From: JBBRLG01 sp038231495
Lineage (GTDB): Bacteria > Planctomycetota > Planctomycetia > Gemmatales > Gemmataceae
Direction of reading: 5' to 3'
Assembly: GCA_038231495.1 (NCBI GenBank)
Contig: JBBRLG010000015.1
Coordinates: 1 to 30,256 of the forward strand
DNA length: 30,256 bases
Program-made: the position numbers and the translations under genes
Notes under the pieces: generated by a model
Database searches by the model: none
What the model was told of the DNA's origin: nothing
The model's input: the letters and a program-made list of their open reading frames with translations, nothing else
Shown here: one piece after another, positions 7,968-14,589 of the stretch
Layout of the letters: each line of letters begins with the position of its first letter
Numbering within the stretch: the stretch's first letter is position 1

Positions 7968-9272
7968 ATGTCGGAACTCAAGATCGTCTCCAACGCCACC
8001 TGCACCTTCTGCGGCTGCGTGTGCGACGACATGGAATTGACCGTCGAGGGCCACAAGATCACGAAGGCGAAAAACGCCTGCGTCCTCGGCAAGGCGTGGT
8101 TCCTCAACCACAACGTCGAAGAGCGTCCCGTGGCCCTGATCGAGGGCAAGCCGGCGACGCTGGAAGAAGGCGTTGACCGCGCCGCCCGCATCCTGGCCGG
8201 CGCCCGCTACCCGATCGTCTACGGCCTGTCGGACACCACCTGCGAGGCGCAGCGCGTGGCCGTCGGCATCGCCGACCGCATCGGCGCCTGCGTCGATACG
8301 ACCACGTCGGTCTGTCACGGCCCGTCCGGCATGGCGTTCCAGGGCGTCGGCGAAGTGACCTGTTCGCTCGGCGAAGTGAAGAACCGTGCCGACATGGTGA
8401 TCTTCTGGGGTTCCAATCCCGCCGAGTCGCACCCGCGCCACTGGAGCCGCTACTCGACGATGCCCAAGGGCCTTTTCGTGCCCAACGGCCGCAAAGATCG
8501 CACCGTGGTCCTCGTGGACGTGCGCAAAAGCAAGAGCGCGCCGGCCGCCGACATTTTCCTGCAAATCAAGCCGCGCAAGGATTTCGAGGCACTCTGGGCA
8601 CTGCGGGCGTTGGTCAAGGGCGTGCAACTCGACGCTTCGGTCGGCGACGAAACGGGCATTCCGCTCGAACAGCTGCAAGACCTCGCGGAGCGCATGAAGA
8701 AGTGCAAGTTCGGCGTCCTGTTCTTCGGCATGGGCCTGTCGATGACGCGCGGCAAGCACCTGAACGTCGAGGCGGCGCTGGCGCTGGCGCGCGACCTCAA
8801 CGAATTCACGCGGTTCTACGCCAAGCCGATGCGCGGCCACGGCAACGTTACCGGAGCGGACAACGTCGTGGCCTGGCAGACGGGCTACCCGTTCGGCGTC
8901 AGCCTGGGCCGCGGCTACCCGCGCTTCAACCCCGGCGAATTCACAACCTCCGACACGCTGGCCCGCGGCGAGGCCGACGCGGCAATGATTATCGCGTCCG
9001 ACCCGATGGGCAACTTTTCGCAGCCGGCCCGCGAGCACCTGGCGAGCATTCCGTATATCGCGCTCGACCCGAAAGAGACCGCGACGACGCGCGCCGCGAC
9101 CGTGGCGTTCACGACCTCGACGTATGGCATCAACACCGGGGGAACCGTGTACCGCATGGACGACGTGCCGATCCCCTTGCGGGCGGCGTTCGACTCGCCG
9201 TATCCGGGCGACGAGGAAGTGCTGACGGCACTGGCGAAAAGGATTCGGGAGTTGCAGGGAGCCATTGTGTGA
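7968..9272 (+). CDS. fwdB: Formylmethanofuran dehydrogenase subunit B-like catalytic subunit
   Basis: The 434-residue protein matches the FwdB/FhcB subunit of formylmethanofuran dehydrogenase or formyltransferase/hydrolase complexes. I chose ATG 7968, with AAGAGGG about ten bases upstream; a GTG immediately before it is an alternative. The N-terminus carries cysteines C12, C15, C19 and C38, consistent with a [4Fe-4S] cluster. C116 followed by H117 in the block TTTSVCHGPSG corresponds to the metal-ligand cysteine and active-site histidine known from archaeal FwdB. The bacterial Fhc complex of methylotrophs is usually described as having lost the redox site, so retention of these residues together with a separate FwdD-like protein is notable. 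fwdC and the formyltransferase subunit are not in this window. Confidence 0.93.
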   Translation: MSELKIVSNATCTFCGCVCDDMELTVEGHKITKAKNACVLGKAWFLNHNVEERPVALIEGKPATLEEGVDRAARILAGARYPIVYGLSDTTCEAQRVAVGIADRIGACVDTTTSVCHGPSGMAFQGVGEVTCSLGEVKNRADMVIFWGSNPAESHPRHWSRYSTMPKGLFVPNGRKDRTVVLVDVRKSKSAPAADIFLQIKPRKDFEALWALRALVKGVQLDASVGDETGIPLEQLQDLAERMKKCKFGVLFFGMGLSMTRGKHLNVEAALALARDLNEFTRFYAKPMRGHGNVTGADNVVAWQTGYPFGVSLGRGYPRFNPGEFTTSDTLARGEADAAMIIASDPMGNFSQPAREHLASIPYIALDPKETATTRAATVAFTTSTYGINTGGTVYRMDDVPIPLRAAFDSPYPGDEEVLTALAKRIRELQGAIV

Positions 9273-9338
9273 CGAATTGAGGACCACGACTGGATAGGAT
9301 GTCATTTGGTACTCCCATCCTGTAGAAGGAGTGGTGAC

Positions 9339-9581
9339 ATGGACAGACCAATCGTTTTAACGGGCGTCGTTCACGGCAAGACGATCGCGTTGGACGAGGA
9401 AACGTGTTTGCCTGACGGCTATCGGGCTACGCTGCACCTGATATTAAAACCAGGTGAAGGTATCGAAATAGCCTTTGGTGCGTGGGCTGATATGACGCCG
9501 GAACAAATCGCGGACTTCGAGGACACGATCAGTTCCCTTCGCGGTCGTCCCATCCGAATGCCGGAGAACGATGAAACGTAA
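9339..9581 (+). CDS. VapB/DUF104-like antitoxin, toxin partner decayed
   Basis: The 80-residue product starts at ATG 9339 after an AGAAGGAG ribosome binding site. It resembles short antitoxins that precede PIN-domain toxins in planctomycetes: VLTGVVHGKTIALDEETCLP is the typical beta-strand DNA-binding N-terminus, followed by DGYRATLHLIL, and GAWADMTPEQIADFEDTI is the toxin-binding tail. The place of the toxin gene, overlapping its 3' end, is occupied by a frameshifted fragment, so the antitoxin appears to be an orphan. It lies 66 bases after the fwdB-like gene on the same strand and is probably co-transcribed with it. Confidence 0.75.
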   Translation: MDRPIVLTGVVHGKTIALDEETCLPDGYRATLHLILKPGEGIEIAFGAWADMTPEQIADFEDTISSLRGRPIRMPENDET

Positions 9582-9664
9582 ACTTTCTCCTCGACATCGA
9601 AGTCTTGGCTGCTGCCGTTCGGAAAGTGGCTCTGGTCAATCGACGGTTCCAGCAACATCATGGC
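9571..9664 (+). pseudogene. Remnant of a vapC-like PIN-domain toxin
   Basis: After a stop and apparent one-base shift near 9572, the frame from 9575 reads NVNFLLDIEVLAAAVRKVAL and continues VNRRFQQHHGT. This resembles the first 30 residues of VapC/PIN toxins (pattern NFLLDTDxCxAxLRxxxxxxxRFxQHxG), including the first acidic residue of the active site in FLLD. A possible original start, ATG 9571, overlaps the antitoxin end as expected for vapBC. The similarity ends near 9664 and no further PIN residues follow, so only the 5' end survives. It is short, hence moderate confidence. Confidence 0.55.
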
Positions 9665-9744
9665 ACTCCTCCCGCGAAGCCGTGTTGCGGTTGCGATGGC
9701 GGTAGACTACGATCGAGATTATGCGTCCTAACGGGAGTAATTCG

Positions 9745-9960
9745 ATGAAAATCATCATTCGCTTGTCTGCACGCGAGGAAGCAAAAGCGCTGCCTATTTT
9801 GCTCCGACACTCGCCAGGAATAGTGTTGAAAAACCGAACGTATGTCCTTGGCACGGAAGCCGTCCGGGCGCTGACCGATGCCGGAGTGCAATTCACCGAA
9901 GTGAGCCGGGAGGCCGATCACGCGAACCTCGCAGGAGCCGCTTCGGATGAAAGAGTATGA
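9745..9960 (+). CDS. Small hypothetical protein, partner of the next gene
   Basis: The product is 71 residues from ATG 9745 (GGGAG about ten bases upstream); an earlier in-frame ATG at 9721 would add eight residues. The N-terminal MKIIIRLSAREEAKALPILL and central PGIVLKNRTYVLGTEAVRAL read as a compact alpha/beta domain with one hydrophobic core strand and two helices. There is no signal peptide. It overlaps the next gene by 14 bases, so the two are translationally coupled. I do not recognise a named family. A regulator, or the antitoxin half of an unknown small module, is possible but unsupported. Confidence 0.7.
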   Translation: MKIIIRLSAREEAKALPILLRHSPGIVLKNRTYVLGTEAVRALTDAGVQFTEVSREADHANLAGAASDERV

Positions 9961-10255
9961 CATTTTCGTTCCGCTGTTTTACAACGACGGCTCTCCCATA
10001 GAGCCAAAAAAGTTCCAATGGCTGCAACGGCGTCTCCTCGACCGCTTTGACGGACTCAGCTTCTTTCCCCAGCCGATCAAGGGTTACTGGAAAATGGGAG
10101 AGGTAACCTACCACGACGAGATCGTGATCTATCGGGGAGTTACAAAGAAGGTGCGTTCCACCAGGCGCTTTCTGATCCTGCTCAAAGAAGACTTGAAAAA
10201 AGCCTTCGAGCAAGAAGAGATTTTCATCGTCGAGCGAAATATTCAAGTCCTATGA
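9947..10255 (+). CDS. Hypothetical 102-aa protein overlapping the fwdA-like gene
   Basis: This soluble protein begins MKEYDIFVPLFYNDGSPIEP and has conserved-looking aromatic and acidic blocks (GLSFFPQPIKGYWKMGEVTY, HDEIVIYRGV) and a C-terminal helix-strand unit (FLILLKEDLKKAFEQEEIFI). It appears to be a single alpha/beta domain with no membrane segment. It overlaps the preceding 71-residue gene by 14 bases, and its stop overlaps the fwdA-like start as ATGA, so three genes are chained by translation. The family is not recognised. Its tight link to fwdA could mean a role in C1 metabolism or simply insertion of an accessory pair. Confidence 0.78.
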   Translation: MKEYDIFVPLFYNDGSPIEPKKFQWLQRRLLDRFDGLSFFPQPIKGYWKMGEVTYHDEIVIYRGVTKKVRSTRRFLILLKEDLKKAFEQEEIFIVERNIQVL

Positions 10256-11916
10256 CCACCCTCTTCAAAATCGCCAACGGCACCGTGTACGATCCGACCA
10301 ACGGCGTCAACGGCGTCGTGCAAGACCTCTGGATCGAAAACGGTAAGGTCGTCGCTCCGCCGACCGACCCGGCCTCCCTCCCGGCCCGCGTTCTCGACGC
10401 GACTGGCCTGGTCATCATGGCCGGTGGCGTGGACATGCACGCGCACATCGCTGGGCCGAAGGTCAACCTAGCGCGCAAGATGCGGCCTGAAGACAAGCGC
10501 AAGGCCGAACCCGTGCGCCGCACGGCCTTCACGCGCTCCGGCACGCGCGGCAGCGTGCCCAGCACGTTTGCGACCGGCTACCTTTACGCCGGCATGGGCT
10601 ACACCACCGCTTTCGATGCCGCCATACCGCCGCTCAGCGCCCGCCACGCCCACGAGGAATTTCACGACACGCCCATCATCGACAAGGGCTTCTTCGTCCT
10701 CTTCGGCAACAACCACTACGTCATGCGCCAGATCGCGGCCAAGGAACCCGAACGGCTGCGGGCGTTCGTCGCCTGGCTGCTCGACGCCGCGAAGGGTTAT
10801 GCCGTCAAGCTCGTCAACCCCGGCGGCGTCGAGGAGTGGAAGGGCGGCAGCGGCAACATCCACGACCTTGACGCCAACGTCGCACACTTCGACGTGACGG
10901 CCCGGCAGATCATCACCGAGGTCGCCCAGACCGCGATGGACCTTGGCCTGCCGCATCCCGTCCACATCCACTGCAATAACCTCGGCCTGCCCGGCAACTG
11001 GCGGACGACGCTCGCCACCATGCAGGCGCTCGAAGGCCGCCGCGCCCACCTGACGCACGTGCAGTTCCACAGTTACGGCGGCGAACCCGACGACCAGGCC
11101 GCGTTTTGCTCCAAGGTGCCGGAACTGGCCGACTACGTCAACGCCCACCCCAACCTGACGGTGGACGTGGGCCAGGTGCTGTTCGGCGAAACCACGTCGA
11201 TGACCGGCGACGGCCCGCTCGGCTACTACCTGCACAAGGTGACGGGCCGCAAGTGGACCAACGCCGACACCGAGATGGAGGCCGGCTGCGGTATCGTGCC
11301 GATCACCTACAAGGAAAAGAGCTTCGTCAACGCCTTGCAATGGGCCATCGGCCTGGAGTGGTATTTGCTCGTCAACGATCCGTGGCGCATCGCCATGAGC
11401 ACCGACCACCCCAACGGCGGCTCCTTCCTCGCCTACCCGCAGATCGTCCAGCTCCTCATGGACCGCACCTACCGGCAGGAAGTCCTCAAGCGCGTCCACC
11501 CGCGCGTCCTGAAGCGCTGCACGCTCAAGGACCTCGACCGCGAATATTCCCTTTACGAGATCGCCATTATCACCAGGGCGTCGCCGGCGCGGATGCTCGG
11601 CCTGACGAACAAGGGCCACCTCGGCGTCGGCGCGGACGCCGACGTGACGATCTACACGCCGGGCGCCGACCTACGGGCCATGTTCGAGTTGCCGCGGTAT
11701 GTTATCAAGGCCGGCGGCATCATCGTCGAAAAGGGCGAGGTCCGGGCCGACCTGTACGGCAAGACCCTGCACGTGGCACCGGGCTACGACGAGAGTGTGA
11801 TCCCGGACATCCGCAAGTGGTTTGAGGCGTATTACACGATTCAGTTCGCGAATTACCCGGTGGACGAGGCCTACCTGGCCCACGGGGGCACCGTGGTCGC
11901 CTGCTCCAAGAGGTAA
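10252..11916 (+). CDS. fwdA: Formylmethanofuran dehydrogenase subunit A-like amidohydrolase
   Basis: The 554-residue protein matches FwdA/FhcA, the amidohydrolase-fold subunit that interconverts formyl-methanofuran (or its analogue) and formate. Visible elements: the N-terminal composite domain; the metal-binding HxH in GGVDMHAHIAGPKVNLARK (H63 and H65); the lysine block YAVKLVNPGGVEEW, where a carboxylated lysine bridges the two metals in homologues; HIHCNNLG and THVQFHSYGG with further histidines; and STDHPNGGSF with the catalytic aspartate. The length is normal for the family. Its ATG overlaps the TGA of the upstream unknown gene. Together with the B- and D-like subunits it would handle the formyl step of tetrahydromethanopterin-linked C1 oxidation in the cytoplasm. 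Confidence 0.95.
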   Translation: MTTLFKIANGTVYDPTNGVNGVVQDLWIENGKVVAPPTDPASLPARVLDATGLVIMAGGVDMHAHIAGPKVNLARKMRPEDKRKAEPVRRTAFTRSGTRGSVPSTFATGYLYAGMGYTTAFDAAIPPLSARHAHEEFHDTPIIDKGFFVLFGNNHYVMRQIAAKEPERLRAFVAWLLDAAKGYAVKLVNPGGVEEWKGGSGNIHDLDANVAHFDVTARQIITEVAQTAMDLGLPHPVHIHCNNLGLPGNWRTTLATMQALEGRRAHLTHVQFHSYGGEPDDQAAFCSKVPELADYVNAHPNLTVDVGQVLFGETTSMTGDGPLGYYLHKVTGRKWTNADTEMEAGCGIVPITYKEKSFVNALQWAIGLEWYLLVNDPWRIAMSTDHPNGGSFLAYPQIVQLLMDRTYRQEVLKRVHPRVLKRCTLKDLDREYSLYEIAIITRASPARMLGLTNKGHLGVGADADVTIYTPGADLRAMFELPRYVIKAGGIIVEKGEVRADLYGKTLHVAPGYDESVIPDIRKWFEAYYTIQFANYPVDEAYLAHGGTVVACSKR

Positions 11917-11931
11917 GTAGGAGGCGGATCA

Positions 11932-12642
11932 ATGATCCAACAGCTGCAACGGACCGAACCCCACGCGCGGCAGTGGTCGCGGGAGGAATTCGACCGACTC
12001 CAGGAGTTGGGGTTTTTCGAAGGCGAGGACGTGGAACTTGCCGAGGGCGAGGTACTTGTTCGGCTTGGCGACTGCGGCATTGGTACCGAGCCGAGATTGT
12101 GGAGCAAAGAAGCGTATTATCGGCTCGGCGAATTGGGATTCTGCATGGGGCAAAAGGCGGAACTCATTGCGGGCACAATCATGGTAACGAGTCCCCAGAA
12201 ACATCCTCATTATGCGGCCCTCGACCGAGTGGGCAGCATCCTCGAAACCGTACTTGGGCCGGCGGTTTGGGTGCGGACTCAAGGCCCGCTTGATTTGGGA
12301 CTGGTAATCGAGCCGGAACCGGATGTGGTCGTCGTGCTCGGCTCTCCGGACGATTATGCAGCCCACCCCACGACCGCCGTGTTGGTTGTCGAAGTCAGCG
12401 CCTCGACGTTGGCCTATGACCGCAGGGCCAAGGCTAGCCTCTACGCGGCGGCGGGGATTGCGGATTACTGGATCGTCAACCTTGTAGATGACCAACTCGA
12501 AGTACGGCGCAACGCGGTCGCCGACCCTTCGCAGCCGCACGGCCACCGCTTCACCACCGTCCTGCTCCTGAACCGCTCGGACACAGTGACGCCGCTCGCC
12601 TTTCCTGGCGTTGTCATTCCTGTGGCAGGCTTGCTACCGTGA
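11932..12642 (+). CDS. Uma2-family (DUF820) nuclease with a duplicated N-terminal unit
   Basis: This 236-residue protein belongs to the Uma2/DUF820 family, a PD-(D/E)xK-like nuclease fold common in cyanobacteria and planctomycetes. Core motifs are visible: PEPDVVVVLGSPDDY, VLVVEVSASTLAYDRRAKASLYA (catalytic E-x-S/K segment), then GIADYWIVNLVDDQLEVRRN. The N-terminus is unusual: the unit W15-V43 is repeated as W57-V85, with about half the residues identical. Only the second copy is followed by the usual SPQKHPHYAAL helix. It starts 15 bases after the fwdA-like stop, with AGGAGG just upstream. Its biological role is unknown. Confidence 0.92.
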   Translation: MIQQLQRTEPHARQWSREEFDRLQELGFFEGEDVELAEGEVLVRLGDCGIGTEPRLWSKEAYYRLGELGFCMGQKAELIAGTIMVTSPQKHPHYAALDRVGSILETVLGPAVWVRTQGPLDLGLVIEPEPDVVVVLGSPDDYAAHPTTAVLVVEVSASTLAYDRRAKASLYAAAGIADYWIVNLVDDQLEVRRNAVADPSQPHGHRFTTVLLLNRSDTVTPLAFPGVVIPVAGLLP

Positions 12643-12660
12643 AAGCGTGGTGAAAAACCG

Positions 12661-12816
12661 ATGACACCCCGCAAGCGCGACCCAAAAGATCGGGCTGAAC
12701 ACCAGACCAACACGGAAGCCCGCAACCGGGAAAAGCATCAGCGCGGACAAAAGCGGAAGGCAATGGCTAAGGGCAAAGACAAGAAACGCCAGCAACGGAA
12801 TTGGTTCCAGAGGTAG
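12661..12816 (+). CDS. Small very basic protein, 51 aa
   Basis: A short frame starting MTPRKRDPKDRAEHQTNTEA fills the gap between the Uma2 and TPR genes and ends NWFQR. Lys and Arg make up about a third of the residues and there is almost no hydrophobic content, so it is probably disordered and could bind nucleic acid. Its stop lies four bases before the ATG of the TPR gene, and it begins 18 bases after the Uma2 stop; this tight fit supports it being a real gene. The ribosome binding site is weak (GTGG about ten bases upstream). Confidence 0.5.
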   Translation: MTPRKRDPKDRAEHQTNTEARNREKHQRGQKRKAMAKGKDKKRQQRNWFQR

Positions 12817-12820
12817 CAAC

Positions 12821-13378
12821 ATGGGAAAAATTGAGAAGCTCTTGGCCGCGAAGCAGTGGAAGGCGGCGCGAGCGCTCATTCAGGACGAGTTGCTTTCCAA
12901 GCCGACAGACCACTGGCTTTGGACCACGCTAGGTCTCACGTACTATGAAGAGCGGACGTATGACAAGGCGCTGAAGTGCAGCCGGCGGGCCGTTGAACTG
13001 GCGCCGCATTGTCCTTTGGTTTTATGGGATTTCGCGGGCTGCCTGCAAATGAACGGGAAAGGATCGTCGGCGTTGGCGATCTGGACTCTTCTATTGAGCA
13101 TGGACCTGGACGAAATCGCCTATGGCGAATGCGACGAAGGCATGGATTGGGCGATGCAGCTCCTCAATGATGTCCACTTTCGGATGGGACGTCACTACCA
13201 GCACGAGGGCCAGAACGAAAAGGCGGTTGTGTCGTTCAAGAAATATCTCCACAACCGTTCGCACGGCGTTGGCAGCATTTACGACAAGAAGCAGGTGGAA
13301 ACCTATCTCGCCCAGTTGGAAACGCCGAATGGTTCTTCAAACGCCAAGGCGTCCGCCAAGCAGAGAGCGAAATCATGA
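12821..13378 (+). CDS. TPR-like helical repeat protein
   Basis: The 185-residue product is made of helix pairs of TPR type. LWTTLGLTYYEERTYDKALK and CSRRAVELAPHCPLVLWDFA give the W-LG-Y-A-P pattern near residues 37-75. A further unit lies around residue 125 (GRHYQHEGQNEKAVVSFKKYL), and the tail is Lys-rich. It has no signal peptide, so it is cytoplasmic and probably a protein-interaction scaffold. Its stop overlaps the glnB-like start as ATGA. A partnership with the PII protein is an inference from this coupling. Confidence 0.85.
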   Translation: MGKIEKLLAAKQWKAARALIQDELLSKPTDHWLWTTLGLTYYEERTYDKALKCSRRAVELAPHCPLVLWDFAGCLQMNGKGSSALAIWTLLLSMDLDEIAYGECDEGMDWAMQLLNDVHFRMGRHYQHEGQNEKAVVSFKKYLHNRSHGVGSIYDKKQVETYLAQLETPNGSSNAKASAKQRAKS

Positions 13379-13722
13379 AGCTCATCCTCGCCATTATCCA
13401 GCCGTCCAAACTCGAGGCCGTCAAGGAGGCGCTCAACAAGGTCGAGGTGTTCCGTCTCACCATCGTGGACGTGCAGGGCTTCGGCCGGCAGAAGGGCCAT
13501 TCCGAAATCTACCGCGGCCACGAGCTAACGGTGAACTTGTTGCGCAAGGTGCAGTTGCAGATCGCCGTCAACGAAGATTTCGTCGAGCCGACGGTGAACG
13601 CCATCATGGAGGCCGGCCGCACCGGGCCGGAGGGCCGCATCGGCGACGGCAAGATTTTCATCCTGCCGCTGGAAGACTGCATCCGCATCCGCACCGGCGA
13701 ACGCGGCCCCGAGGCGATTTAA
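13375..13722 (+). CDS. glnB: PII signal-transduction protein (GlnB/GlnK family)
   Basis: This 115-residue protein is a clear PII trimer-forming regulator that senses 2-oxoglutarate and ATP/ADP. The N-terminal MKLILAIIQPSKLEAVKEAL, the T-loop base GFGRQKGHSEIYRG at residues 35-48, the B-loop IGDGKIF and the C-terminal IRIRTGERG are all present. Two departures from E. coli GlnB are visible by direct alignment: residue 51, normally the uridylylated tyrosine, is leucine (YRGHELTV), and a three-residue insertion PEG follows TG at 83-84, just before the B-loop. It overlaps the TPR gene by four bases. No amtB or glutamine synthetase gene is near, so its partner is unknown. Confidence 0.96.
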   Translation: MKLILAIIQPSKLEAVKEALNKVEVFRLTIVDVQGFGRQKGHSEIYRGHELTVNLLRKVQLQIAVNEDFVEPTVNAIMEAGRTGPEGRIGDGKIFILPLEDCIRIRTGERGPEAI

Positions 13723-13737
13723 CCCCGGCAAACCCAC

Positions 13738-14142
13738 ATGGAAATCAGCGGCACGAACACGGCAGAATCTACGCAAGCCGTCGGTCTGTTATTGTCGGAC
13801 GATCTGCTGTTCACTAGCCGGATCAGGGGCGTTGCCAATTCCCTCGGCTTGAATGTCCGGGCGGCCCGCTCGGCTGAGGCGATGCTGAGCCTGGCCCGGC
13901 AACAACCGCCGCACTGCGTCATCGTCGATCTTGCCAACCCGGGGCTTGTACTCGTGGACTTGATGCGGCAACTCGGTGAGCTTGTCAATGCGCCGCGCGT
14001 CGTGGCGTACGGCTCGCACGTTGACACGGAAAGCTTGCGGGCGGCGCGGGCGGCGGGTTGTGACCCCGTGTTGCCGCGCAGTAAATTTGTCGAGGAACTG
14101 CCGACCGCGCTGCCCCTCTGGTTCGCCGGACGGAAGGCGTAG
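13738..14142 (+). CDS. Stand-alone receiver-like (CheY-like) domain protein
   Basis: The 134-residue product has the pattern of a response-regulator receiver without an output domain. D21/D22 form the acidic pair after the first strand (VGLLLSDD), D64 in CVIVDLANPG is the expected phosphoacceptor, S93 in VVAYGSHVD takes the Thr/Ser position, and K116 in VLPRSKF the conserved lysine. Overall similarity to classical CheY is low, but all four key positions are occupied. It begins 15 bases after the PII stop on the same strand. No histidine kinase is nearby. Confidence 0.75.
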   Translation: MEISGTNTAESTQAVGLLLSDDLLFTSRIRGVANSLGLNVRAARSAEAMLSLARQQPPHCVIVDLANPGLVLVDLMRQLGELVNAPRVVAYGSHVDTESLRAARAAGCDPVLPRSKFVEELPTALPLWFAGRKA

Positions 14143-14177
14143 TGCAAAACGCCGCTGTAATCGCGCCAAGAGCGGGG

Positions 14178-14183
14178 TATAAT
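14178..14183 (+). promoter_or_regulatory. Consensus -10 box (TATAAT)
   Basis: A perfect TATAAT lies 45 bases before the ATG at 14229. A weak -35 (CTGTAA, 14155-14160) is spaced by 17 bases. This suggests the small acidic-tailed protein has its own promoter after the receiver gene. Confidence 0.5.
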
Positions 14184-14228
14184 GGGGTTAGTCGGTACAC
14201 GAAGCAAGCGCTAGCCAAGGGTGATGCC

Positions 14229-14531
14229 ATGTTTGATGAATTGCTCGTCACACCACCGCGGGTGGTCCAGCTTGAGAACCAGGAAATGCTCCTCATCCAG
14301 GCCGACCACGTTCAGCAAGGCGACGCCCAGTTCGCCACGCCGAGCGAGGACCAAATTCGTTCGGCCGATCAGGTTTTTTCCCAGGATAAGAAGGCCGACG
14401 ACGGCTTGACCGCCATCCTCGGCGTCACGACCGGCATGATCGTGCTGCACGACATGGCGAAGGACCGGTTTGGGAATGTCGAGGAAGAGGAAGAACAGAC
14501 CGAGCCGAAAGAGAAGCCGGAAGAAGAGTAG
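14229..14531 (+). CDS. Small protein with Glu-rich tail
   Basis: The 100-residue product begins MFDELLVTPPRVVQLENQEM and ends in a very acidic tail (VEEEEEQTEPKEKPEEE). A moderately hydrophobic segment, GLTAILGVTTGMIVLHDMA at about residues 59-77, could be a membrane-associated helix but is weak. I chose ATG 14229 because it follows the TATAAT box and an AAGGGTG ribosome binding site; the longer upstream frame would run through the promoter. No family recognised. It is convergent with the desaturase gene, with a strong palindrome between the two stops. Confidence 0.7.
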   Translation: MFDELLVTPPRVVQLENQEMLLIQADHVQQGDAQFATPSEDQIRSADQVFSQDKKADDGLTAILGVTTGMIVLHDMAKDRFGNVEEEEEQTEPKEKPEEE

Positions 14532-14540
14532 CGCCCCGAC

Positions 14541-14586
14541 TTGCCGCTTGCGGCTTTGCAAATGCATGCAAAGCCGCAAGCGGCAA
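14541..14586. repeat. Palindromic repeat, copy 1
   Basis: Perfect 20-base arms, TTGCCGCTTGCGGCTTTGCA and its reverse complement, flank a 6-base centre. It lies between the convergent stops of the 100-residue gene and the desaturase gene, so it could terminate transcription from both sides, although no T-tract follows. The same arm occurs at 16871, 21063 and 27722. Confidence 0.9.
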
Positions 14587-14589
14587 AAC

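Noticed and set aside
7920..9305. 461-codon minus-strand open frame opposite fwdB
   Set aside because: His/Arg/Val-rich antisense shadow; the sense strand encodes a conserved FwdB-like protein with cofactor ligands.
9575..9665. Fragment read as a sugar-transferase C-terminus (FLLDIEVL resembling WLDLKILL)
   Set aside because: Its position directly after a VapB-like antitoxin and the longer match to the PIN-domain N-terminus explain it better.
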